Origin: Bacteroidia bacterium
Lineage (GTDB): Bacteria > Bacteroidota > Bacteroidia > JADZBD01
Length of the DNA: 64,000 nt
Reading direction: 5' to 3'
Assembly (NCBI GenBank): GCA_020054095.1
Contig: JAGVMA010000052.1
Coordinates: 124,001-188,000, forward strand
The position numbers were made by a program, and so were the translations under genes. Shown here one piece after another: positions 35,856 through 43,442 of this stretch. The notes beneath the pieces are model-generated. The model was not told the origin of the DNA. It ran no database searches and saw only the letters and a program-made list of their open reading frames with translations. Position 1 is the first letter of the stretch. Each line of letters begins with the position of its first letter.

Positions 35856-37253
35856 CTACTTCTTCATCAATTCTTTAATGTCTGCAATAATTTTTTTTGC
35901 TAAGTTTTCGGCAGTGGTTTCGCTTTGGCTTTCGCTGTAAATGCGAATGATGGGCTCGGTATTGCTTCTGCGCAAGTGTACCCATTCTTTATCAAATTCT
36001 ATTTTAATGCCATCAATTGTATTAATGGGTTGCTTCTTGTATTTTTCTTTTATGCCGTCTAAAATTTTATCTACGTTAACATCGGGCGTAAGTTCTATTT
36101 TATTTTTGCTGATGTGGTAATCAGGGTAAGTGCTGCGCAACATCGAACACGATTTGGCATAATTTGCCAGGTGCGATAAAAACAAGGCAATTCCTGCCAA
36201 AGCATCGCGGCCGTAATGCAAATCGGGGTAAATAACGCCACCATTGCCTTCGCCACCTATTATGGCGTTTGTTTTTTTCATCATTTCCACCACGTTCACT
36301 TCACCTACTGCTGTAGCACTGTAGCTGCCTCCTGCTTTTTCGGTAATATCGCGCAAAGCACGGGTTGATGATAGATTAGAAACTGTATTTCCTTTTTTAC
36401 CCGATTTTTTAATCACATAATCGGCAATGGCAACAAGCGTGTATTCTTCGCCAAACATTTCGCCATCTTCGCATACCAATGCAAGCCGGTCCACATCCGG
36501 ATCAACCACGATACCAAGATTTGCTTTGTTTTTTGTTACCGCTTTTGCAATATCGCGCAAGTTTTCGGGCAACGGTTCGGGGTTGTGTGCAAAATCTCCG
36601 GTAGGTTCGCAATTAAGCTCCACCACATTTTCCACGCCAAGTGCTTTAAGCAACTTAGGTACTGCTATGCCACCCGATGAGTTAACAGCATCTACCACCA
36701 CTTTAAAATTCTTAGCTTTAATAGCTGCTTTGTCAACATATTTTAGCGCAAGTATTTTTTCGATATGCTTATCAATGTATGTTTTGTTTTCAGAATATTT
36801 ACCAAGGTGTGTTACTTCGGCAAATTGCACAGCATCATCGGCAGCAATTTTCAGCAATTCAGTGCCATCTTTTTCCGATATAAATTCGCCATCTTTATTC
36901 AAAAGTTTTAAAGCGTTCCATTGTTTAGGATTATGGCTTGCTGTAATTATTATTCCGCCATCGGCTTTTTCATCGGGCACAGCCACTTCCACAGTAGGCG
37001 TGGTAGATAAGCCCAAGTCAATAACATCAATACCCATTCCCATTAAAGTAGAAGCAACCAAGGCGCTCACCATTTGTCCACTCATGCGCGCATCGCGCCC
37101 CACCACTACTTTTAGTTTTTTGCTTTTACTATTTTTGCGTAACCATGTTGCATAAGCTGCGGTGTATTTCACCACATCGGCAGGTGTGAGGCCTTCGCCT
37201 TGCTTGCCACCTATGGTTCCGCGTATGCCCGATATAGATTTTATTAATGTCAT
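35856..37253 (-). CDS. glmM: Phosphoglucosamine mutase
   Basis: A 465-residue alpha-D-phosphohexomutase, most likely GlmM, converting glucosamine-6-P to glucosamine-1-P for UDP-GlcNAc and peptidoglycan. The phosphoserine loop is IIITASHNPKQWN (Ser about 106), the metal loop is DPDVDRLAL, the sugar loop GEGNGGVIYPDLHYGRDA, and the phosphate-binding loop RRSNTEPIIRIY. ATG 37253 (MTLIKSISGIRGT) is the usual family start; an in-frame Met seven codons upstream is not needed. Phosphomannomutase activity cannot be ruled out by sequence reading. Confidence 0.9.
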   Translation of the reverse strand: MTLIKSISGIRGTIGGKQGEGLTPADVVKYTAAYATWLRKNSKSKKLKVVVGRDARMSGQMVSALVASTLMGMGIDVIDLGLSTTPTVEVAVPDEKADGGIIITASHNPKQWNALKLLNKDGEFISEKDGTELLKIAADDAVQFAEVTHLGKYSENKTYIDKHIEKILALKYVDKAAIKAKNFKVVVDAVNSSGGIAVPKLLKALGVENVVELNCEPTGDFAHNPEPLPENLRDIAKAVTKNKANLGIVVDPDVDRLALVCEDGEMFGEEYTLVAIADYVIKKSGKKGNTVSNLSSTRALRDITEKAGGSYSATAVGEVNVVEMMKKTNAIIGGEGNGGVIYPDLHYGRDALAGIALFLSHLANYAKSCSMLRSTYPDYHISKNKIELTPDVNVDKILDGIKEKYKKQPINTIDGIKIEFDKEWVHLRRSNTEPIIRIYSESQSETTAENLAKKIIADIKELMKK

Positions 37254-37330
37254 TTTTGGGTAATAGGGCAACAAAAGTATAATTTTAGGATGATAGCAGG
37301 TTGCTATTTGTCAACAAAATTTTGTTGCTA

Positions 37331-37376
37331 AAAACGCTTGCCAAAAAGCGCAAAAAGCGTTTTATTTTTAACTTTG
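37331..37376 (+). promoter_or_regulatory. Inverted repeat and -7 element before the TPR gene
   Basis: AAAACGCTT (37331-37339) and AAGCGTTTT (37355-37363) form a perfect inverted repeat, followed at 37369-37376 by TAACTTTG, a good -7 element, with no clear TTTG at -33. The repeat covers the place where -33 would be, so it could be an operator. Confidence 0.3.
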
Positions 37377-37395
37377 TTAGATAATCAAGAATTAA

Positions 37396-38796
37396 ATGAA
37401 CGAGGAAGGCGAAAATAAAAATGAAAATAAGGCAAGGCTTGTGCAGCGATTTGAGGAAATGGTAAAAAGCGGCTTGCGTTATTATTTTGAAGAAGAAGAA
37501 TACGAAATTATTGTGGATGGGCTAGTGGATGAAAATAAAATTGCACTTGCATCGCAAGCAATTGATATAGCACAGGAACATTATCCGTTTGCATCTTTTT
37601 TTCCGCTAAGGAGAGCACAAATGCTGAGCGCATCCGGCAAAAGCCACGATGCGCTTAATTTACTCCAACACATTGAGCGTATAGACCCATCCAATTTTGA
37701 AATATACATGAGCAAAGGTGCCGTGTATAGCCAAATGGGATTATCAGACCAAGCTATAGAATGTTATAAAACAGCACTGCAATATGCCGAATATCCGGAT
37801 GAAGTGTATTTGGCAATTGCTTATGAATTTGAGCATGCCGGAAAATACGATGATGCTATTTTTTATTTAAAAAAATCGTTAAAAACAAATCACGAAAACG
37901 AATCGGCATTGTACGAACTTTCGTTTTGTTTTGATGTGAGCGAAAAACATACCGAAGCGGTTGAGTTTTTTCAGCAATTCACAGATGAGTATCCTTATAA
38001 TTTTGGCGCATGGTTTAATTTGGGCGTAGCGTTTAATCGCATTGCGATGTACGAAAAAGGGATTGAAGCTTATGATTATTGCTTGCTGATAAAAGAAAAC
38101 TTTTCATCTGCTTATTTTAATAAAGCAAATGCACTTGCCGAGCTTGGTAAATTAGATGAAGCAATAGAATGTTACCGCGAAACATTTAAACACGAAGATC
38201 CCGATGCAATTGCCTATTATTATATTGGCGAGTGTTTCGAGAAAAAAGAAGATTGGGAAAATGCACTTATTAATTATAACCGCGCTTGTAAAATAGACCC
38301 CGAACTGCCCGATGCCTGGATGGGAATAGGAATTGTATTGGACTATCAAAACCGATTAACCGAAGGCATACATTACATAAAAAAAGGATTAGAACTTGCT
38401 CCGGAAAATGCTGATTATTGGCATATATATGGTGATGTGCAATACAAATTAGGTTTTTTAGAAGAAGCTGAAATGGCTTACAAAAAAGTAGTGGAAGGCG
38501 ACCCAACAAACGAAGATATTTGGATTGATTATGCCGATTTGCTTTTTGAACAAGAAAACAAAACCGAAGCATTAGAAATACTTGCCGAAGGAATAAAAAA
38601 TCATCCGAACAATGCCGACCTGAATTACCGAATGGGTGCATTTTTGATGGCAAGCGGAAAAAAACAAGAATCGTTGCAATTTTTACAAAGCGCATTGGCA
38701 CTTAATTACGAAAAACACAACGAACTTTTTGAATACTTGCCTCAGTTAAAAGAACACGCTGACATTATAGAACTGATAGAACAATACAAAAAATAA
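37396..38796 (+). CDS. Tetratricopeptide repeat protein
   Basis: A 466-residue soluble protein made almost wholly of TPRs. About ten 34-residue repeats can be followed from residue ~75, for example ALNLLQHIERIDPSNFEIYM, AIECYKTALQYAEYPDEVYL, AIFYLKKSLKTNHENESALY, and GIHYIKKGLELAPENADYWH. The N-terminus is acidic (MNEEGENKNENK, then YYFEEEEYEI). No signal peptide, no enzymatic domain. TPR arrays scaffold protein complexes; the partner is unknown. The ComA-like gene follows four bases later, so they are one transcription unit. Confidence 0.9.
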   Translation: MNEEGENKNENKARLVQRFEEMVKSGLRYYFEEEEYEIIVDGLVDENKIALASQAIDIAQEHYPFASFFPLRRAQMLSASGKSHDALNLLQHIERIDPSNFEIYMSKGAVYSQMGLSDQAIECYKTALQYAEYPDEVYLAIAYEFEHAGKYDDAIFYLKKSLKTNHENESALYELSFCFDVSEKHTEAVEFFQQFTDEYPYNFGAWFNLGVAFNRIAMYEKGIEAYDYCLLIKENFSSAYFNKANALAELGKLDEAIECYRETFKHEDPDAIAYYYIGECFEKKEDWENALINYNRACKIDPELPDAWMGIGIVLDYQNRLTEGIHYIKKGLELAPENADYWHIYGDVQYKLGFLEEAEMAYKKVVEGDPTNEDIWIDYADLLFEQENKTEALEILAEGIKNHPNNADLNYRMGAFLMASGKKQESLQFLQSALALNYEKHNELFEYLPQLKEHADIIELIEQYKK

Positions 38797-38799
38797 ACA

Positions 38800-39576
38800 A
38801 TGAATTATACCCTGCCCCACATACCCGAAAGAGAAAAAAAGCCGCGCAAAGCAGGTGTAACTATGGTGATGGATAAAGGCGCGGGCATAAAGCAAGCCGA
38901 AAATTTTATTGAAGCTTGTGCTGATTATGTTGATTTTGTGAAGTTAGGTTTCGGCACATCGTACATTACACCAAACTTGGAAACCAAAATAAAGTTGTAT
39001 AAACAAGCCGGTATAAAAGTTTATTTGGGTGGTACTTTGTTTGAGGCATTTTTAGTGCGAGGCATGTTTAACGATTACGTGAAATTGCTTGATAAATTAA
39101 AATTAGATTGTGCCGAAGTTTCTGATGGTTCAATTATTATTCCGCACGATGAAAAGTGCAAATACATAAGCAAACTTGCTAAAGACAGGTTAGTATTATC
39201 TGAAGTGGGTTCAAAAGAAGAAGGTATTATTATACATCCGGCAAAGTGGATACAAATGATGAACAAAGAGATAGAGGCCGGAAGCTGGAAAGTAATTGCC
39301 GAGGCACGCGAAGGTGGCAATGTGGGAATTTTTCATCGCAATGGCAGCACACACACTATTTTGATTAATAAAATTGTGAGCAAAGTAGATAAAGAAAAAA
39401 TTATTTGGGAAACACCTCAAAAATCACAGCAAGTGTGGTTTACAAAACTATTTGGTGCCAATGTAAATTTAGGAAACATAGGCCTTGATGAAGTTATTCC
39501 ATTAGAAACATTACGAATAGGGCTTCGTGGCGATACGTTTTTCGATTTCTTGCCGAAAAATTTAGCGAAGAAATAA
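38800..39576 (+). CDS. Phosphosulfolactate synthase-like protein (ComA family)
   Basis: A 258-residue (beta/alpha)8-type protein of the ComA family, which adds sulfite to phosphoenolpyruvate to give phosphosulfolactate, first step of coenzyme M synthesis in methanogens. Family blocks: GVTMVMDKGAG, VDFVKLGFGTSYI, VSDGSIIIPHDEK, LSEVGSKE, VIAEAREGGNVGI and the C-terminal RIGLRGDTFF. No comB, comC or other CoM genes lie nearby, so in this organism the product could serve another purpose, such as sulfolactate or sulfonolipid precursors, or the enzyme may act on a different substrate. The gene abuts paaG tail to tail with no spacer. Confidence 0.85.
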   Translation: MNYTLPHIPEREKKPRKAGVTMVMDKGAGIKQAENFIEACADYVDFVKLGFGTSYITPNLETKIKLYKQAGIKVYLGGTLFEAFLVRGMFNDYVKLLDKLKLDCAEVSDGSIIIPHDEKCKYISKLAKDRLVLSEVGSKEEGIIIHPAKWIQMMNKEIEAGSWKVIAEAREGGNVGIFHRNGSTHTILINKIVSKVDKEKIIWETPQKSQQVWFTKLFGANVNLGNIGLDEVIPLETLRIGLRGDTFFDFLPKNLAKK

Positions 39577-40353
39577 TCACTCTCCTTTAAAAAGCGGTTG
39601 GCGTTTTTCAAGAAATGCTTTTACACCTTCGTTGTAATCGTGTGTGGCTGCTGCTTCTACTTGTAACTCGCCTTCTCTGCTTAGCTGTTGTTCTAAATTA
39701 TTTGTTGCCGATTCGTTTAGCAATCGTTTGGTGAGCCCGATACCTTTTGTGGGCATAGTGGCAAGTGTTTTTGCTGCAAACATTGCTTCGGTATGTAATT
39801 TATCGTCATCCACGGCTTTGTAAATCATACCCATAAGCAATGCAAGATTTGCAGGTATTTTATCGCCAAGCATCATTAATGCCGATGCACGACCAAAACC
39901 AACTAAGCGTGGCAAGAAAAAAGTTCCACCACTATCAGGTATTAAACCAATTTTACTGAATGCTTGGATAAACGATGCCGAGTTTGCCGCAAAAACCACA
40001 TCGCATGCCAATGCAATATTAGCACCTGCACCGGCAGCCACACCATTTACGGCACACACTATTGGTTTCTCAATAGTGCGTAAAAGTTTAATGATGGGAT
40101 TATAATGCTCTTCCACAATTTTTTTTATTCCGGGGCCGCTGTCATCTATTGCTTCGCCCAAGTCTTGTCCGGCACAAAATGCTTTTCCTTCGGCAGTTAA
40201 ATAAATAGCTCGTATGTTTTTATCGGCATCGGCATTTTTAAGCGCGTCTTGCAATTCCAAAGCCATTTGGCGGTTAAAGCTGTTAAACTTATCGGGCCGA
40301 TTAAGAATGATAATCGCTAAACTGCCATCGGTTTGTGTTTTTATAAATGTCAT
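39577..40353 (-). CDS. paaG: Enoyl-CoA hydratase/isomerase, probably PaaG
   Basis: A 258-residue crotonase-fold protein. It matches PaaG-type isomerases (ring 1,2-epoxyphenylacetyl-CoA to oxepin-CoA): FCAGQDLGEAID, the oxyanion-hole stretch CAVNGVAAGAGANIALACDVVFAA, and the catalytic-Asp region KIGLIPDSGGTFFLPRLVG. Its place next to paaABCD is strong support, since this enzyme follows the epoxidase in the pathway. A plain enoyl-CoA hydratase is the alternative. A 64-bp stretch of 7-bp repeats separates it from paaD. Confidence 0.88.
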   Translation of the reverse strand: MTFIKTQTDGSLAIIILNRPDKFNSFNRQMALELQDALKNADADKNIRAIYLTAEGKAFCAGQDLGEAIDDSGPGIKKIVEEHYNPIIKLLRTIEKPIVCAVNGVAAGAGANIALACDVVFAANSASFIQAFSKIGLIPDSGGTFFLPRLVGFGRASALMMLGDKIPANLALLMGMIYKAVDDDKLHTEAMFAAKTLATMPTKGIGLTKRLLNESATNNLEQQLSREGELQVEAAATHDYNEGVKAFLEKRQPLFKGE

Positions 40354-40365
40354 TTGGAGATTTTA

Positions 40366-40429
40366 GATATGAGATGTTTGATGTTAGATGTTAGATGTTA
40401 GATGTTAGACTTTTAACTTCTGACTTTTG
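40366..40429. repeat. 7-bp-period tandem repeats between paaD and paaG
   Basis: On the plus strand: GATATGA, GATGTTT, then four GATGTTA in a row (40366-40407), then, after two bases, ACTTTTA, ACTTCTG, ACTTTTG (40409-40429). Two different heptamer arrays follow each other. They leave almost no other sequence in this gap. Confidence 0.85.
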
Positions 40430-40434
40430 AATTA

Positions 40435-40920
40435 TTATATGCACTTAAAATAATCAAAGGGTTCTAAACACGAATTACATTTATAAAGCGCTTTACAAGC
40501 CGTGGAACCAAACTGGCTAATCATTTGCACATTTGCCGAATTACAATGCGGACAAATTAAATTTTTCTGCTTACCAATTATTGCGCCTTTGTCAACTGTA
40601 GTTTTTTCGGGTGGTGCTATTCCATATTTTTTTAGTTTCTCTTTTGCTTCTTCGGTTATCCAATCTGTTGTCCATGCGGGAGCGTAAACCATATTTACTT
40701 TTGCGTTACTTATTCCATTCTCTTTTAAGATTGACAGAATATCATCTTCTATTTGTTTCATTGCGGGGCAGCCGCTGTAAGTGGGAGTTATATCTACGGT
40801 TACTTGCTGCTCGTTAACAGTAATGTTTCGTAATATGCCAAGTTCGCTGATATTTATAACCGGAATTTCCGGATCGGGTATTTCGGAAACTAAATGGTGT
40901 ATTTCTTTTTCGGTGAGCAT
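40435..40920 (-). CDS. paaD: Phenylacetyl-CoA epoxidase accessory protein PaaD
   Basis: A 161-residue PaaD: an N-terminal MIP18/DUF59-like domain (VSEIPDPEIPVINISELGIL, YSGCPAMKQIEDDI) that helps mature the oxygenase or its iron-sulfur reductase, and a C-terminal zinc ribbon with four Cys (CPHCNSANV, then CKALYKCNSC). ATG 40920 overlaps the paaC stop as TAATG, the best coupled start; an ATG two codons upstream is possible. Length and both domains are typical. Confidence 0.94.
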   Translation of the reverse strand: MLTEKEIHHLVSEIPDPEIPVINISELGILRNITVNEQQVTVDITPTYSGCPAMKQIEDDILSILKENGISNAKVNMVYAPAWTTDWITEEAKEKLKKYGIAPPEKTTVDKGAIIGKQKNLICPHCNSANVQMISQFGSTACKALYKCNSCLEPFDYFKCI

Positions 40921-41663
40921 TACCATTTTGCTCCGGGATATGCCCTGTGCAAGTGTTGCATTTCGGCAAGTAAATAGCCAAGATATTCGGTGTGCTTGCC
41001 TGTGCGGCTGCCAAGTTGCATAAATGCAGCGGCAGGAATTTGCAAAGTAGCTTTTGATAATACTTCGGTAACTGTTTTTTGCCAGTTTGCTTTTACTATT
41101 TGTAAATCGGCAGCTATTCCATCGGCAATTAATTTTTTATCGTCATCGGTAGTATCAAACATATCATCCGTAAATCGCCATAATTCATTAAGTGCTTTTT
41201 GTGTGCGCTGGTGGCTTTCTTCTGTTCCATCGCCAAGGCGTTGTACCCATGTGGATGTATGTCTTAAATGGTAAGTGGCTTCTTTTAACGATTTTGATGC
41301 CAATGCAGCAAGTGTTTCGTCTTTGCTGGTTTGCAACTGGGTATAGAAATGAAAATCAAAAGCATCGTGCAAAAAGCTGCGCATAATGGTAAATGCATAA
41401 TCGCCATTGGGTTGCTCGGATAAATAGGTATTAAAAAATTCGCGCTCGCGTCTTAAAAAAGCTAAATCGTCTTCTGTGCGACCTTTGCCTTCAACCTTTG
41501 CAGCATATTGCAATAAACTATTTGCCATGCCCATTAAGTCAAGTGCAGTATTGGTTAGTGCCAAATCTTCTTCTAATACAGGCCCGTGCCCACACCATTC
41601 GGATAAGCGGTGGCTCATTATTAAATTAGTATCTGCTATGCGAAGTAAATAGTTAAATAACAT
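40920..41663 (-). CDS. paaC: Phenylacetyl-CoA epoxidase subunit PaaC
   Basis: A 247-residue ferritin-like structural subunit that pairs with PaaA in the multicomponent epoxidase. Family blocks: IADTNLIMSHRLSEWCGHGP, LALTNTALDLMGMANSLL, and EATYHLRHTSTWVQRLGDGTEESH. It lacks an intact di-iron set, as expected of PaaC. The plus-strand repeat GGTTACG lies directly before its start. Confidence 0.95.
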   Translation of the reverse strand: MLFNYLLRIADTNLIMSHRLSEWCGHGPVLEEDLALTNTALDLMGMANSLLQYAAKVEGKGRTEDDLAFLRREREFFNTYLSEQPNGDYAFTIMRSFLHDAFDFHFYTQLQTSKDETLAALASKSLKEATYHLRHTSTWVQRLGDGTEESHQRTQKALNELWRFTDDMFDTTDDDKKLIADGIAADLQIVKANWQKTVTEVLSKATLQIPAAAFMQLGSRTGKHTEYLGYLLAEMQHLHRAYPGAKW

Positions 41664-41664
41664 T

Positions 41665-41753
41665 GGTTACGGGTTACGGGTTACGGGTTACGGGTTTTAA
41701 ATTGTAAATTATTTTTTCTTCATTAATAATTTACAATTCACAATTCACATTAC
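41665..41753. repeat. Heptamer repeats and inverted repeat between paaB and paaC
   Basis: Four perfect GGTTACG units (41665-41692) are followed by a 13-bp perfect inverted repeat, AATTGTAAATTAT (41700-41712) and ATAATTTACAATT (41726-41738), and then three more heptamers ACAATTC, ACAATTC, ACATTAC (41733-41753). The last overlaps the paaB stop. The stretch fills the entire gap. Confidence 0.85.
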
Positions 41754-42055
41754 ATGTGTGTTATTTCTTTTGGTAAAACATAAAACGTAGGGTGGCGAAA
41801 TATTTTGTCGTTAGCGGGTTCAAAAAATGCGCCTAAATCTTCGGGCGATGATGAAATAATTTGACTCGATGGTATTACCCACAAACTTGTTCCTTCGTTT
41901 CTGCGGGTGTATAAATCGCGTGCGTTTTGCAATGCCATTTCTTTATCGTGTGCATGCACGCTGCCGCAATGTTTGTGTGGCTGGCCGGGCTTTGTTTGCA
42001 CAAATACTTCCCATAATGCTCCTTGTGTATCGTTACTCATTTTATAATTTAACAA
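41750..42055 (-). CDS. paaB: Phenylacetyl-CoA epoxidase subunit PaaB
   Basis: A 101-residue PaaB, the small bridging subunit of the PaaABCE complex. The sequence shows the family's WEVFVQTKPGQPHKHCGSVHAHDKEMALQNARDLYTRR and the C-terminal FRHPTFYVLPKEI (quoted in parts). No catalytic residues are expected. It lies 51 bases after paaA and 86 before paaC; both gaps contain short-period repeats. Confidence 0.95.
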   Translation of the reverse strand: MLNYKMSNDTQGALWEVFVQTKPGQPHKHCGSVHAHDKEMALQNARDLYTRRNEGTSLWVIPSSQIISSSPEDLGAFFEPANDKIFRHPTFYVLPKEITHM

Positions 42056-42106
42056 TTAGTTTATTTGAAAATTTGATAATTATGTTTTCTGTCTTTTGAC
42101 TTTTAA

Positions 42107-43045
42107 CTACGCTGCTACTTGCTTGTTTTGTTTTTCGGCATAAGCTGCTGCTGCTTGGCGCACCCATTGTCCATTATTGTGAGCACGGTTGCGAGTATCC
42201 AATCGTTCTTTATTGCAAGGGCCATTGCCGGCAATTACATTGTTAAACTCTGCCCAATCGGGTGTTCCAAAATCGTAACCCTTTTTTTCTTCGTTCCATT
42301 TTAAATCTTTATCCGGAATGGTTAAGCCAATTAATTCGGCTTGTGGCACTGTTTGGTTTACAAATCGCTGACGAAGCTGATCGTTACTTTCGCGTTTTAT
42401 TTTCCACTTAATGGCATTTGCCGTGTTAGGCGATTTTTCATCGGGAGGACCGAACATCATTAGCGATGGCCACCACCAGCGGTTAAGTGCATCTTGCGCC
42501 ATTTCTTTTTGTTCGGCAGTGCCGCGGGCAAGCACCATCATTATTTCATAACCTTGGCGCTGATGAAAACTTTCTTCTTTGCAAATACGCACCATAGCAC
42601 GTGCATAAGGACCATACGATGTGCGCTGCAACATTACCTGATTCATAATAGCTGCTCCATCTACCAGCCAGCCCACTGCGCCTATATCGGCCCAAGTGAG
42701 CGTGGGATAATTAAAGATGGATGAGTATTTGGCTTTGCCGGTGTGTAATTGGTCAAGTAATTCATCGCGGCTGATGCCGAGTGTTTCGGCTGCGCTGTAT
42801 AAATAGAGGCCGTGTCCGCCTTCGTCTTGCACTTTGGCTAATAGTACCATTTTTCTGCGTAAGCTGGGGGCGCGTGTTATCCAGTTGCCTTCGGGTAGCA
42901 TGCCTATTATTTCGCTGTGGGCGTGTTGCGATATTTGCCTTATCAGGTGCTTGCGGTAATTTTCGGGCATCCAGTCTTTAGGTTCTATGCTTGTGTTTGA
43001 AGCTAATTTGGCTTCAAAACCGTTTTCGTGCTGCGTGTTATCCAT
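42107..43045 (-). CDS. paaA: Phenylacetyl-CoA epoxidase catalytic subunit PaaA
   Basis: A 312-residue di-iron oxygenase subunit that epoxidises the ring of phenylacetyl-CoA. Family blocks: [21 protein letters not shown], the metal-ligand helices [17 protein letters not shown] and [13 protein letters not shown], and [16 protein letters not shown]. First gene of the cluster; no paaE reductase, paaK ligase or paaZ ring-opening gene is present in the window, so these must be elsewhere. A -7-like element (TATCTTTA, minus strand, 43067-43074) lies upstream. Confidence 0.96.
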   Translation of the reverse strand: MDNTQHENGFEAKLASNTSIEPKDWMPENYRKHLIRQISQHAHSEIIGMLPEGNWITRAPSLRRKMVLLAKVQDEGGHGLYLYSAAETLGISRDELLDQLHTGKAKYSSIFNYPTLTWADIGAVGWLVDGAAIMNQVMLQRTSYGPYARAMVRICKEESFHQRQGYEIMMVLARGTAEQKEMAQDALNRWWWPSLMMFGPPDEKSPNTANAIKWKIKRESNDQLRQRFVNQTVPQAELIGLTIPDKDLKWNEEKKGYDFGTPDWAEFNNVIAGNGPCNKERLDTRNRAHNNGQWVRQAAAAYAEKQNKQVAA

Positions 43046-43137
43046 AGCTTATTTTTTTGCTGATGCTAAAGATAAGTGTAAGATGTTGATTTTAAAAATC
43101 ATTTTTTGGGGTACAAAATTCCATTTCACTAAAACCA

Positions 43138-43374
43138 TTCAGACGTGTATGTTTTTAAGCAGTTTTTACAGAACATAAAACCAATGAGAATGGGGATTTT
43201 GTACAATAAGTAGCTTCAAAAGTCGCTTTCAGACCTGTATGTTTTTGCTAAAATTTAAAAAGTATTCTGACCTGTATGTTTTTGACTTCTATTTACACAC
43301 AAAAAAATGAATAAAAACAAGGGGTTCAAACAAACAAGACGACAAAAACCACCTCTCTGACCTGTATGTTTTTG
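43138..43374 (+). repeat. Four ~20-bp direct repeats in the paaA upstream gap
   Basis: Copies at 43138-43156 (TTCAGACGTGTATGTTTTT), 43228-43247, 43265-43284 and 43355-43374, all in the same direction. The last three share the core TGTATGTTTTTG and GACCTGTATG. Start-to-start distances are 90, 37 and 90 bp, so copies 1 and 3 and copies 2 and 4 are both 127 bp apart. The 70-71 bp stretches between 1-2 and 3-4 show weak similarity (TTTACA, AATGA, GGGG in similar places). They occupy the 397-bp gap between paaA and the giant secreted protein; the rest of that gap holds only a possible paaA promoter and nothing else I can identify. Confidence 0.9.
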
Positions 43375-43442
43375 GTAGAAATACTTGAAACATTAGCCTT
43401 TTAGCGGAGTATCATTGTTATATAAAATTAAAAAACAATCAC

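Noticed and set aside
41665-41692. GGTTACG repeats as a telomere-like or resolution site
   Set aside because: Four units inside an operon in ordinary coding surroundings; other gaps in the same cluster have different heptamers, so simple slippage repeats fit better.
43138-43374. The four direct repeats as a CRISPR array
   Set aside because: Intervals of about 70, 17 and 70 bp are unequal, the repeat is short and not palindromic, and no cas gene is in the window.
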